From: Corbicula japonica | Lineage: Eukaryota; Mollusca; Bivalvia; Venerida; Cyrenidae | Length of the DNA: 64,000 nucleotides | Assembly (NCBI GenBank): GCA_038501625.1 | Contig: JAZAYU010000008.1 | Span: 1,798,001-1,862,000, forward strand | Direction: 5' to 3' | Part shown: positions 45,556-58,240 of the stretch, in pieces | How positions within the stretch are numbered: the stretch's first letter is position 1 | Layout of the letters: the number at the start of each line of letters is the position of its first letter | The notes under the pieces: model-generated | What the model saw: the letters and a program-made list of their open reading frames with translations, nothing else | Databases searched by the model: none | What the model was told of the DNA's origin: nothing | Program-made: the position numbers and the translations under genes

Positions 45556-46487
45556 GTTAAAATCCTCTCTTCAAAAAGACAGAGTTTGCCTATCCTTCAA
45601 GCAAACACACAAACAGTATTTTACACTCACGTTTACAAATTTAAGTCTGAATAATTTCAAACAGTCAATCATACACTATACTCATGATATTTTAAAACTT
45701 CCTTAAAATGACTACTTAATTGATTTAGCCAGTAGAAAATTTTCTCCTTTCTCCTGTCTACATTTTAACTTGAAAGCCGACTTTCTTTTCTCACCGCACT
45801 TAAATTCACAATCTTCTGTCCAATTTCCTTTTTCCTAATATTCCCACAACCTCAGTTCAGTTGGCTCTGCAAATAGAAAGTGACAAAATGTCAACACAGA
45901 GAACATAAACCAAAAAAACAAACTCCATGTTAAATATTGACCTTAGAGATATTGCAATAAATTGCCTCATAAAGTCCATACAATGTATTATACCTTTAAG
46001 AATTCTTTATGTGATTATAATGTAAATCTGTCCTCTGCTTTACAAGATGAAAACTTTTAAAAATTTTATTTATCTGCCAAGGAAAATGTCAACAAAGTCA
46101 ACAAATTCAAGCATGTGTATCAATGACTCCTCGGGTCAATCCAGGTTAAATTTTACATATATGGTTATATATTCATAAAGGTACATTAAAATAGTGCAGT
46201 GACGCCATTTCTTAATCTTTTTGATAACAGAGTTAAATAGTCACAGCATGACTCATAAAATTCCACAAATGTAATTTATCTCAAGAGATTGTAATTTAAA
46301 TAGCACAAATGAAGTATGGTGATACACAAATATCACGAATAAGACAAAATTATAACAATAATTATAATATGTACAGTGTAAACCGATATTACTAAGTACC
46401 TTATGGTTAAACACAAAAAGATTTTCTGAAGTATCTTTTTTAACCATGATTAAATGGTTAACATTAGCTAATCATGTACTTATCCTT

Positions 46488-46730
46488 TAACTCCACGGTT
46501 ATGCCTTATCCCATGTGCCACTAGTATAGATCTAGATCAGACTGCACCTCTGTCATGCAGTTTGATCTAGGTTTACACTAGTTGGTTTTGATTCATTAGG
46601 TTATTTCAGATCAAAGATCAAAAGCCAACATTGGAGATCCTGATCAGACTAAACTGATGAGCATGCTGATCTGGATCTAGATTAGGTTGCCTATGGGATA
46701 ATTACCGTATCCACATATTAAATTGTTAAG
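46488..46730. repeat. FB1, diverged copy
   Basis: CCTTTAACTCCACGGTTATG through GGATCTAGATTAGGTTGCC. About 930 bp upstream of the ADGRL start codon. Confidence 0.75.
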
Positions 46731-47699
46731 AGAGATATGACACCATTATATGTATAGAGAAAGATAAGGCTGCACATCTGTATAGACTCTGCTTCAAATC
46801 AACACTGTTCTAAACAGGGGCATAACTTTATTAAATGCAAAGCAGATTTACAGAACTTGACTTTTTATGTAATATCATGGAAGCCAACACTATCATGTAT
46901 TACATGAATTTATTAACAAAGTCAACAATAAAACTGCAAGTCCATTCAAGTTCCGCATCGCTGTCAAAGGTGACAAATACCATAAAAACATTACCTTACA
47001 AATTAACATGTCCATGAAATCAATCATTCCAGCTACACTGTATACTATACAACACATGTACATACTATTATAAATTGATTACCTTTCTTAAACTAAATCC
47101 TACATTCTTTCTCAAAGTAATGCATTGTCACACAATATCCTCTCTCAAGTCAAACAGCCTTGAAATGTTACATTTTACACCAAGACAATATATTCAAAAA
47201 CAAATCTTCCTCTAAGTGAATACTAGAAGGTAGAAGCTCAACAAAATGTTTATAATGAGGATAGACAATGCATACTCATGCCCCACGCATGTATGCAACC
47301 GTTAAAGCATACCACTCAAAACCGTTTGGCCCAATAACCACATTCACGTTAGGTATTGTAATGCTCCACGATCAGGATGACAGTTTACTTTACATTTCGC
47401 TGGGACAAAAGTATCAAATTGCCGGGTATTTTCTTTGTGGATCAAGCTATCTGAAAATTCCTTTTATATGATTTATTGATGGCGCTTATAGCCTCTGGAA
47501 ACATAATAATTTCATATTTATTTCTATTGGTTTACACTAAACCACATATTTGTGGCAGTTTTTATTATGTGTAATAAAGAACAAATAAGTACCTCAAGTA
47601 ACAGTAGTGTTAACAGTATCCCATCTCTGTATGGTATATAATATGATCAACAATAAAAGGAATGCAAGTCAACACAGCTATTAGCTAGTTAATTATTAA

Positions 47700-47893
47700 C
47701 TCAAAGATAAACAGATCCAGATCAGCCAGGACATTCATGGCATCTGATAAGGATCTACACTGTTTGCTTTTATATTTATTAAGTTATTTCTCACCAAAAA
47801 GCAAACAGTATTGATCTTGATCAGACAGCACAGATGTGCTGGCTGATCTGGATCTACACAGTTCACACACACACATAAAAAGGAGTAATATTA
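47700..47893. repeat. FB1 copy cut by a Helentron-like element
   Basis: Modules run to ACATAAAAAGGAGTAATATT, where the element at 47894 begins. The expected right terminus is missing. Confidence 0.78.
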
Positions 47894-49730
47894 AACAAGA
47901 GGGCCATGATGGCCCTATATCGCTCACCTGACTACAAAAGTACTCTCAGCTTGTGGTTTCAGACAAGAAGATTTTTAAAGTTTTTCCTATACAAGTCTAT
48001 GTAAAATGAAGTGACCCCTGGGGTGGGGCCAATTTTGACCCCTGGGAAATCATTTGAACAATCTTTGAAGAGTTCCAGTAGAGGATGCTAAATGCCAAAT
48101 ATCTAAGCTCTAGGCCTTGTGGTTTCAGACAAGAAGATTTTTTAAAGTTTTTCCTATATAAGTCTATGCAAAATGAAGTGACCCCTGGGGCGGGGCCAAT
48201 TTTGACCCCAGGGAAATAATTCGAACAATCTTTGTAGAGTTCCACTAGAGGATGCTAAATGCCAAATATCTAAGCTCTAGGCCTTGTGGTTTCAGACAAG
48301 AAGATTTTTAAAGTTTTTCCTATATAAGTCTATATAAAATGAAGTGACCCCTGGGGCGGGGCCAATTTTGACCCCAGGGAAATCATTTGAACAATCTTTG
48401 TAGAGTTCCACTAGAGGATGCTAAATGCCAAATATCTAAGCTCTAGGCCTTGTGGTTTCAGACAAGAAGATTTTTAAAGTTTTTCCTATATAAGTCTATA
48501 TAAAATAAAGTGACCCCTGGGGCGGGGCCAATTTACACCCCTGGGAAATCATTTGAACAATCTTTGTAGAGTTCCACTAGAGGATGCTAAATGCCAAATA
48601 TCTAAGCTCTAGGCCTTGTGGTTTCAGACAAGAAGATTTTTAAAGTTTTTCCTATACAAGTCTATGCAAAATGAAGTGACCCCTGGGGCGGGGCCAATTT
48701 TGACCCCAGGGAAATAATTTGAACAATCTTTGTAGAGTTCCACTAGAGGATGCTAAATGCCAAATATCTAAGCTCTAGGCCTTGTGGTTTCAGACAAGAA
48801 GATTTTTAAAGTTTTTCCTATACAAGTCTATGTAAAATGAAGTGACCCCTGGGGCGGGGCCAATTTTGACCCCAGGGAAATAATTTGAACAAACTTTGTA
48901 GAGGTCCACTAGAGGATTCTAAATGCCAAATATCTAAGCTCTAGGCCTTGTGGTTTCAGACAAGAAAATTTTTAAAGTTTTTCCTATATAAGTCTTTGTA
49001 AAATGAAGTGACCCCTGGGGCGGGGCCAATTTTAACCCCAGGGAAATAATTTGAACAAGCTTTGTAAAGTTCCATTAGAGGGTGCTAAATGCAAAATATC
49101 TAAGTTCTAGGCCTTGTGGTTTCAGACAAGAAGATTTTTAAAGTTTTTCCTATATAAGTCTATGCAAAATGAAGTGACCCCTGGGGCGGGGCCAATTTTG
49201 ACCCCAGGGAAATCATTTGAACAATCTTTGTAGAGTTCTACTAGAGGGTGCTAAGTGCCAAATATCTAAGCTCTAGGCCTTGTGGTTTCAGACAAGAAGA
49301 TTTTTAAAGTTTTTCCTATATAAGTCTATGCAAAATGAAGTGACCCCTGGGGCGGGGCCAATTTTGACCCCAGGAAAATCATTTGAACAATCTTTGTAGA
49401 GTTCCACTAGAGGATTCTAAATGCCAAATATCTAAGCTCTAGGCCTTGTGGTTTCAGACAAGAAGATTTTTAAAGTTTTTCCTTTCGGTTGCCATGGCAA
49501 CCAGAGTTGTTGCCATGGCAACCAGAGTTCTGCATGGAATTGATTTCTTTGAACAACTTTAGAAGAGCTTCATGCAAGGAACATTCCTGCCAAGTTTCAG
49601 CAAGATTGGCCCAGGAGTTCAGGAGAAGAAGTCGTTTGAAGAAAAAGTTGACAACACACGGACGGACGACAGACATCAGGCGATAACAAAAGCTCGCCAT
49701 GAGCATTTCGTGCTCAGGTGAGCTAAAAAA
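47894..49730 (+). mobile_element. Helentron-like element with ten 167-bp tandem units
   Basis: The 5' end is AAACAAGAGGGCCATGATGG, with GCTCACCTGA. The body is about ten copies of a 166-167-bp unit (AGGCCTTGTGGTTTCAGACA, ACCCCTGGGGCGGGGCCAAT), the first truncated. A unique 3' segment follows, with GGTTGCCATGGCAACCAGAG duplicated, then ACGGACGGACGACAG and the hairpin AGCTCGCCATGAGCA then TGCTCAGGTGAGCT. Molluscan pearl elements have this layout (flank, about 160-bp array, ACGG microsatellite, tail), and they are usually placed with Helentrons. Non-autonomous; no Rep-helicase frame. Confidence 0.85.
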
Positions 49731-51393
49731 TTGGTCAAATAAACTATGCATTTAGTATAACTTGCTTGGCTTTTCAACAGGACAATCAAATCTATCATAA
49801 AATGATATCACTGTCAACCCATGTATCTTTCAGTATAATTTTCCTACTATGTTTCATTTGCTGACATTGTTACCTTTACTTCTCACTTAAGTTTTCAATT
49901 TTACAAATGTATCTCTAGATTAAAGTCACTTGGTTGTCATTCAGGGAAAATTTTATCAATGGAGATCAATTAGATAAGTTAATGAGAAGTAATTGTAAAA
50001 CTAGTGGTGAATCAGATAACCCTAGCAACCTGACCTGGCCCTATCTCACACTTGCCTCCCACTCACCCACCACTGACAAAGGCTATCTCCATATCTTCCT
50101 TGGTGGTGGTGGAGGGCAGCTTTTGAAAAGAGCATGTATGAAAACAAAAACATGCACTCTATCACTTTCATAACCATTTCATGAGGTTTTGTTCTATTGT
50201 GGTTTTCAAAGTGACTTTGATGACGCGCATGAAACTTACTATAGGTCTTGTTTGTTTTAAAGAATATGAATGTCACAACATAAAATATGTAATAGTGATT
50301 GCAAGACTACTGATGGGTTTACAATGACATGATCAAATATTGGGATGAAATGTTTACTTAAACTTTAACAAAATGATCGCATATTTACTTTATAACCTAC
50401 TGTCTTTGAGATACGATTGGTTCTTTGACTGTAATGATGAAACGTTTCCCTCTATCTGTCACTTGACCCAACCTGATTAAGTACCATCTAACCAGTATAT
50501 CACGCATTCTGTTAAAAAATCATTTCACGAAAAATTCTACGCTATGAGGATCTGACTAAAAGCCACTAAAATGTGCTTTTATTAACAACCTTCCAAACAA
50601 AATAGCTACTTGTTTACAAAATCATCCAAGTATAATATTATGATGATCGCCATAATTGTAGAAGCATTTTGAACATTGTATTCACACTTCCTTTTGACTG
50701 TTTCTAAAAGTACATTTTTGTAGTTATCGGAAAACCACTGTTGCTTGTTTATGGTTCCTGTGGGCTGTCATCAGATCTAAAATTTTGTTAGATCCGACCA
50801 GGTGATTTTGAACATATTAGACAGTTTCTAATGTTTGAATTTCTATGTTCATCATTATACTAAACAAGTATACCTAAGAGTGGTTGCATTTTATTACCAT
50901 ATATCATTTTTACTCAGCTGAGAAGGCCATAAATATTAAACCAAATATTTCTAAATCTAGCATTTAAGTAAACACAATAGGTATTAACTGAGAGATTAAC
51001 CAAATTGTCCAAAATCAAGAGAGAATGTAATTCCCTACCTGTGATGTGGTTAACAACAGCTTGCAACACCTTGCAACAGGGAATGATAATCATGTTTACA
51101 AAAAAGATTCTGTTCTGTCATTCTGTATGGAACTGCAGAAATGAACAGAAAATTCTGCACAGAAATTTTGCAGAACAATCATTAAAAAGAACAAAACTAT
51201 TAAGTGTTACAGCAAATACTGGTAACCTTACTCCATAGAAAAATCTTGAGCAACCAGAGTAGATCTTTCCCATCTGATCAGGATCTACATTGACCACTTT
51301 TAAATACATTAAATTATTTCTGACCAAGAAGAAAACAGTATAGATGTTGATCAGTCTGCTTGTACAGAATCTACGCTAGTCACACATGGGATT

Positions 51394-51603
51394 TAACACT
51401 TTCCTCCATAGACACACATTGACTGCGTGGATTAACAGTGAAGATCAAGATCAGCTGGCAGATCCATGCCGTCTGATCAGGATCTGCACTGTTCACCTTT
51501 TTATTCGTCTGGTTATTTCTAACCAAAATGCGATGTGCCGTCTGATCAGAATCTACCCTGGTCACTCATGCGTAAACATGTGTATATATGGAGGAAAGGG
51601 TTA
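51394..51603. repeat. FB1 fold-back element
   Basis: Termini TAACACTTTCCTCCATAG and TATATGGAGGAAAGGGTT. A second, diverged FB1 (about 51228-51393) sits immediately to its left. Confidence 0.88.
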
Positions 51604-52135
51604 AGCCCCATCCATGGAATAAAGGGATAAACTAGTAACATCAGTGTTATTAAGAAATTTGAAAATAATAAAATAGATTCCATATGCCACATTTGTCTTT
51701 GTGGCATTTCTGTATAAATGTGGTCACTGTGCCAGTTCATTAAATTGAAATAGAACTATTTAAATTTAAATGATCAGTTTCGTCTCATCATTTAATCCTT
51801 GCTATCAATTTAAAGAGTTCATGTCAACCACTGTGGCCAATGGCCAAGTTAAGAAGTGTTAACATCAGGAGGTCATCTCAATTGTCAAGCAGCCTTTAAC
51901 TGGTCATTAACATATCATTAACTCTAACCAGTGACTGGTGGACAGTAACAGTGGACAAGTTGAGATAACCTTAATGTCCTGACAAGATAATGATCACCAA
52001 TAACTAAATTAAACCTAGTAGATTCTTCTTAAGGCAATAAATTAACCATTGTAGACCCTTCTGGAAGCAACACAAATCGGCTTACCCATCTGCAAGTAGA
52101 ATCAGGGTCTACACTGTTTGCTCTTCAGTTTATAA

Positions 52136-52354
52136 ATTTTATAAATCCAGATAACCATTTTTTCTATAGTATATACATCTTTATGGCATAGGCAAACAGT
52201 GAAGATCCAGATCAGCCAGCACATCTGCCATCTTATCAGGATCTGCACTGTTCGCTTTTGCGAACAGTGCAGAGCCTGATCAGATGGCACATATAATATT
52301 CTGACTGATCTAGATCTACACTGGTAAAATGCATGTAAATGGAGTGAAAGGTTA
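52136..52354. repeat. FB1, diverged copy
   Basis: TATGGCATAGGCAAACAGTG, a central GATCTGCACTGTTCGC hairpin, and right end AAATGGAGTGAAAGGTT. Confidence 0.78.
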
Positions 52355-53097
52355 ATATACCAGTATTTGTTAACAACGAAAACTAACGCTTATCTTGCAC
52401 TTGGTTATGATAAAAGTCTTTCTATGACTGTTTCCATTTTGCATTGGAAAATATTTTGGCCTGTGGCATGGCTACAAGAAAAGCTGCACACAAACAACTG
52501 GACAGTGCACAATGTTTTGTCTTTTCACACTGACGAGCATGCATGTTTTACCACGAGTTGCAGCAAAAAAAGTGTGCCAGGTTTCACATACTTTAAAAAC
52601 AAAACAAATTGTTTTCCATTAAACTGATCAAACGGCATGGATGTACCCTCTGATCTGGTTATACCAGTATATTGTTCGCCAATAGGATGAAAGCCATGGA
52701 GTAAAGACATAATATAAAATATATAACTCCCACTCTATAACTGCAACTAATACCTTTGTAGAAATATGCTTTGTGCCAAATTATAAGTTCAGTGGTAGGT
52801 ATTGCATGATTGCAAGTGGGTGTTTATTTGAGACCATCACTGAGCAGAAGTCTATTAACAACGTTCATAATTATACTGACAGAAAAACAAGAAAAAAATC
52901 AAAGCATCTTAACACCTTAAGCAGTTCATCAAATAAACATTTGAAATTTCTTTGATATGCAATAAACAACAGCATTACACAAATGCTCACACTCTTGCTG
53001 CAATTTAAATCCAATAACTCTCAAACAGATCATAAATTAGTGTTTTTGTTTACTGTTATTCCTCTTCCAATCAAAGGTTTTATATCTTTGTTCTCCA

Positions 53098-53275
53098 TCA
53101 ACACTTCACAAATACTAATGACGCCAACAGTATTACTTACAGTGTCTCTAACATTTTTCTTTACAACAACAAATTTTTTCTCCTCCTTGAATGCTATTTC
53201 TTGCCCATGCCATTTTAGTGTCAACACTTCACAAATACTACTAACACCAACAGTATTACTTAGATTGTCTTGCAG
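53098..53275. repeat. Direct duplication with about 123-bp period
   Basis: TCAACACTTCACAAATACTA followed by CCAACAGTATTACTTA occurs twice, about 123 bp apart. Confidence 0.75.
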
Positions 53276-54270
53276 CAACTAAAGTATTCTCCTATCTGAA
53301 TGCTGTCTATGCCTTTTACTGTCAACAAACAATTAGGGTCAAAACCACAGTATATAGTTAATGTGTTATATATAGACAGTGGTCATTTGTCAGGAAAAGT
53401 GTTAAAGCCCATTACCAGCTTCACACCTGTGACAATGGCAGCTGGTAACATACTGGACAACAATAATATCTCCGACCACCAACAATTACTGACCATCTAG
53501 AAGGTCAACTTATGACAAGTTGTTGTCCACTTTTTCTTTATTTTGCCATTCAGGACATCATGCATGTCTTTGTTTGAGGTGAAGGAAGAAATTGTTTATA
53601 ATGTTTTTTTATCTTGTACTGACCAATCCTACTAGCAACTTTTGTTGTTTTAAGTGGCAGAACTCTTTTAAGTTTGCCATTGTTGCCAGAAGTAAAAGCT
53701 CTGTAGAATTTTCAATGTCCTTGGCAATAACAAAATGTCACACTGATCCTTTAAAGAAACACTAACCTGAGTTTTGAAATATTTAAGTTTAACCTTATGA
53801 AAGTGAAAAACATACTGGGTCAGTTAAAGCTGCAAGATAGTAACAATACCCATAATAAAATGACTATAATACAAGACTTAGCATTTTTGACTCCTAGTTT
53901 AATTCCATTCAAAAAAAAACTATACATGTACCTTTCCATGGGTTATCCTTAAAACAGGATGTAAATGATCATCTTCAGTATTTCTAAAGTACAAATCCAT
54001 CCCCTTTGAAAGAAGATCATTTTATATGTGAATGTGTCACCCCAATTTGTAAGAAAATCATATATCACTCAGCATGCTCCTATTCAAATAATCAGATTGT
54101 AAGCTTCAATATTTAAATAAAGAGGTTTTGCACATTAAAATATTTTTTGTTGTAAGTGACACTTTAACAGTCCACCAATAACCAAGTTTAATGAAAAGCA
54201 ATCCCTATAGTATGAATTCTTCATAAAAACAATAATAATCATGTGCTTATAAACAGCTTTACATTTAACA

Positions 54271-54480
54271 CAAGAGGGCAAAAAGGCCCTATAATGCTCA
54301 CCTGTGAATCTGACGGTTAAAACAGCAACATCAATGCAAACATTCCTGTCAAGTTTGGTGATGATCAGATAAAAATATATTCTCTATTTTTAAAACAAAT
54401 GTTACCACTTGTGTGATAGCAGGGTATCCTTTGTTTAACTTCTGACCCAAGAATTCCAAACTTCTATTTGACTACATATG
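54271..54480 (+). mobile_element. 5' fragment of a Helentron-like element
   Basis: ACAAGAGGGCAAAAAGGCCC and GCTCACCTGTG mark the 5' end. No array, microsatellite or 3' hairpin follows, so it is truncated or decayed. The right limit is approximate. Confidence 0.6.
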
Positions 54481-54699
54481 TGAATGGGGCTAAGGACTGA
54501 TTAGTGTAGTCACAGATTAGCTGTGAACTTACATTGGACAAAAATGACTTTTAAACTGATTTTTAGATGCATAAAGAATGCATGCTTCTCTGACAGGACT
54601 GTGAACATGTTAGACCCTGATCCGACTCTTCTGTGCACTGCTCTGTGTCTACACTGTGCCTAAGATTATAAAAATGAGCAAAAAAATGAAATATGCATA

Positions 54700-55130
54700 T
54701 CAGGAATGGCCACATCCAGCATACACAGCCTCCCCACACAGCCAAAAAGTAGAGAGGAAAAGAGAGCATGGTATTACAATAATCAGTTTCAAAATGGACG
54801 CCACAAACAAATAACGAAAGTGAGAACCAGAGGGGTTACCGCCTTGGAACGGTCAGTGGCAAAACAAATTGCCACTGGGGGTTTAAACCAGGTTCTAGGG
54901 TGCACCAACCTCACACTTGCCCCAAAAGGTTCTCGTATCACAAAACAAGTACAAGTTGTCTTGGTGAAATAACTCCAACCCACCCATCGGCTCAACAATG
55001 TTGCATGCAAAAAGCACACAAACATATAAAACATAAGAAGCATATAGCGTTGCAAAGTCAAAGGGCGGGTACTCAATCATCTTACCGAGACCAGAGCACA
55101 AAATCAGCAAGAACACGATGACAGGGATAA
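54700..55130 (-). repeat. Decayed repeat with long pseudo-open frames
   Basis: Both strands stay open over about 250 bp, with no matching splice sites or start context. On the - strand the stretch around ACCTGGTTTAAACCCCCAG and GACCGTTCCAAGGCGG resembles, from memory only, a sequence that recurs in bivalve gene predictions. I take it as an old repeat, not a gene. Confidence 0.35.
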
Positions 55131-55422
55131 AAGAAACAAATCGAGCTTCTAGGTTCTTTTAAGAAAAGATTTCCCCATAAACCTTCATAAACTCTTAAAC
55201 CCCTGCCACCGTCATGCAACCAAAGAGGAAAGCATAATAATCAACTATAGATGGGTTAATCACCAGGCCTGCAGTGCGCTGTAAAATATCATGTTGGTAA
55301 CCTTTCATTTTAAATTTACAGATGGTTTTTAAGAATAACCGGGAGGAATTAACATTGCCTTTTATCTTCTTAAGTTTATAAATTAAATCTCCATAAAAAA
55401 CTGGCTGTGAAATACCTTGTTG

Positions 55423-55492
55423 CACCAGTCTCAAATCTCAAGCATCTGATTGGCTGAAATGGCGACCAGTCCAAACTCAGTTTTATAACCTT
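55423..55492. repeat. FB2, internally deleted remnant
   Basis: Left arm, then a jump to the right terminus (CTCAGTTTTATAACCTTGG). Confidence 0.75.
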
Positions 55493-57246
55493 GGAACCTG
55501 GTCACATAATCCATAAGCCCCATTTTGTCACGTTTCCCACATCATGGGGGCAAAATGGATTCTGATACAGGTGGTGATAATATGATAAACAAGAGTCAGC
55601 ATGTTCAAATATTCAGAAAAGGTAAAATGTTGAGAGGAAAGCTGCACTACAACAACTAGGGAAACAGGGAGATTTTGAACAACAAATTGTGGTGGCACAG
55701 TCAGTGGGTGGGTTTAAACAACTTTAAAAATAATAAATTGAAGACCATTAAAGTTTGCAGTAGTTCACTGAACAAAGCTTTGAAAAGGATAATGTTTTAA
55801 AAATACCAAATAAATATTTGCAAATCAAACTCTATAATTATACAACATTACAAATATCTTTGCTCCCTCACCCCAACAGCTGTTGTGCACTCTGAACCCA
55901 TTAAAACTGTGTAATGGATTTACCTTTCTTTTAATCTGGGTCATTTTATTCATATTTCACAGGTTGTTGCTGTTATTTCCAAGGACATTATTATTTCACA
56001 AGAATGTTTTGCAGGAATTTATTGAATTTACAGCCCAGAGTTGAATAAAAATTGCATGTAATTACATTGTGAGTATAACTACAGTCGCAACCACTTTCAA
56101 AATGACAAAATGCTATATTCCAGAATTCCAGACATCAACTTAAGCCTTTCTCCCAGGAGCACACTGATAATTTCCAAAAGTGACAAAATTTGTGTTGCTA
56201 TGACAACAATTACTGGGTGACAAATTCCAATTTCCTTGCAGCTAAAACTGATGAAGGACTGAACAAGTTTTGTAACATGAAAAAAAAAATACTTTCAGCA
56301 TTTATTTCATCTTGGGAACACACAGGAATTGACAGAAAGCAGGAAAATCTTTTTAAACCGCACGCCATCCCATCCCTCATTTAATTTTGCTACTTTTTGT
56401 TAAGCCATCCTTAAAAATTTGAAATTTTTTGTATTTTGCAGCTGACTGACCAAGCAAAAAAATGACCATACTCAAATTATTTGGCCCTTTTGGTGACAGA
56501 AATTTTACACTGTATGAATTGGAAAAAAAATCCAACCCACCCAAAAATTCTGCAGACTTCAACTGCAAACAAACAATATTTTAATGTGAGCCATAAGGCT
56601 CACCTAGTATCTTGCCAGCAAACATAATAATTACACCTTGTCACCTCAATCGGTAAACTTGCATAAATTACTCTGTATAATTAATGCACTACCTTTTAAA
56701 AACAATATTCATTTATCATATCAACAATAAAAATTAAGAAAAAATAAAACATCCATTTAAACTGGGTCAAACTCATTGCCTAATTTTGCTATTATTTCAG
56801 TGACATGAACGAGTGTCTCTTCTATCTGGAGCAAAACATGTTTGTGTTTCTCTTATGGATCAGGATCAACACTGTTCGCTGTTTGATTTAACAGCTTATT
56901 TGCCATCTATTATAAAATGCACTAGTTTAACTCGATGTCTGAACTCGTTGCTGTACAAGGAAATGTACTGATCTGGAAATTAATTACAAATACTTTTCCT
57001 AGAACTGCCTGCGAGTTCATCATAGTCTTTCAAGAAATGGTTGCGCTGTTTGAATAAAGTTGTCAGGAAGTATTAACAACCCTTCCATTTTTGTGTCTTT
57101 TTGAGTCATTACATTCATTACAGCTATTTGCTCTGTATATTCAAGTGACACTGTGTTCTCGCACTAGTGTCAGACTTCTCTCTTCTCTTTTGCATCTGCT
57201 TCTGATATGCTAACAGTTATTTCTCTGTACAACTAAATGCTTATTG

Positions 57247-57480
57247 AACCCTTTCCTCAATATACATACCTTTATGGCATGGGCGAACAGTGTAGATCCA
57301 GATCAGCCGGCACATCCATCTCATCTGATCAGGAACTGCACTCTTCACTTTATGATTCGTTAGGTTATTTCTGACCAAAATGCGATCAGTGCAGATCCTG
57401 TTCAGATGACATGGATGTGCTGGCTGATCTGGATCTACACTGGTCGCACATGTGTAATAATGCGTGTATATGGAGGATAT
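57247..57480. repeat. FB1 fold-back element
   Basis: Starts AACCCTTTCCTCAATATACA; right end TATATGGAGGATATATATGG, joined to an FB2 half copy. Confidence 0.88.
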
Positions 57481-57484
57481 ATAT

Positions 57485-57561
57485 GGACCAGTCGCCATTC
57501 CAGCCAATTAGATGCTTGAGATTTGAGGCTGGTCTACAATCTCAGTTTTATGATCTTGGGT
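57485..57561. repeat. FB2 half copy fused to FB1
   Basis: The right half only, starting at the centre (ACCAGTCGCCATTCCAGCC). It directly follows the right end of an FB1 copy. Confidence 0.8.
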
Positions 57562-57891
57562 CAAGTTCTCTCGAAGATAAGGTAATGATTTCTGTGCTCA
57601 AGCACCAGCTGTCGGATATTAAACAATCACTTATCTCCAACAAATTGTATTTGATCAGTTCCTAACAAAACCATATAAAACAAAAACACTGATATTTGAC
57701 CAGGAATAAACATTCCCCCCATGAAAATGTCAAATATTTCATCTCAGTGGATACTGCAAATAAATAATCTCCCTGCAACAGCTGCTGTAGACAAGAGAAA
57801 TTGATTTCTTCCATGAAATAATGCCATTTCACCAAACTTAAGTGACAATTCTCAGACAAGAACAAGGAAAATGTGATAAATAATATATGTT

Positions 57892-58109
57892 ATCCCTTTC
57901 CTTCATATACTTTATATGACTTTATAATATGTGCAAACAATGTAGATCCCGGTCAGCTGGCACATCTGTCTGATCAGTACCTGATCACTTTACCTGGTCA
58001 GAACTAACCTACAGAATCTAAAAGCAATAGGTGTAGATCCAGATCAGACTGCGTGGATGTACACTGTTGGCCAAGGTGCAACAAGTTGTATCTATGGAGA
58101 AAGGGTTAA
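57892..58109. repeat. FB1 fold-back element
   Basis: ATCCCTTTCCTTCATATACT to CTATGGAGAAAGGGTTAAG. It lies about 130 bp left of the Helentron-like element at 58241. Confidence 0.83.
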
Positions 58110-58240
58110 GCTCAAAACTATAACACAACTCAAGTCTCAGATGTTGATGTCATTTCTGCACCAGTAGAATACTTATAAGCCAGGTCCTAAAAATTGTGCT
58201 AGTTGTTCTCCCTTCCCAAACCAGCCCCAGCTACTTTTGT

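Noticed and set aside
47268..47471. 67-residue + strand frame upstream of ADGRL
   Set aside because: No similarity, poor context and no splice partners.
47997..49751. Open frames in the 167-bp repeat array and its tail
   Set aside because: They repeat with the unit, lack domains, and lie inside a non-autonomous element.
54706..55121. Overlapping open frames on both strands (up to 95 residues)
   Set aside because: No splice sites, domains or start context. Most likely an old repeat.
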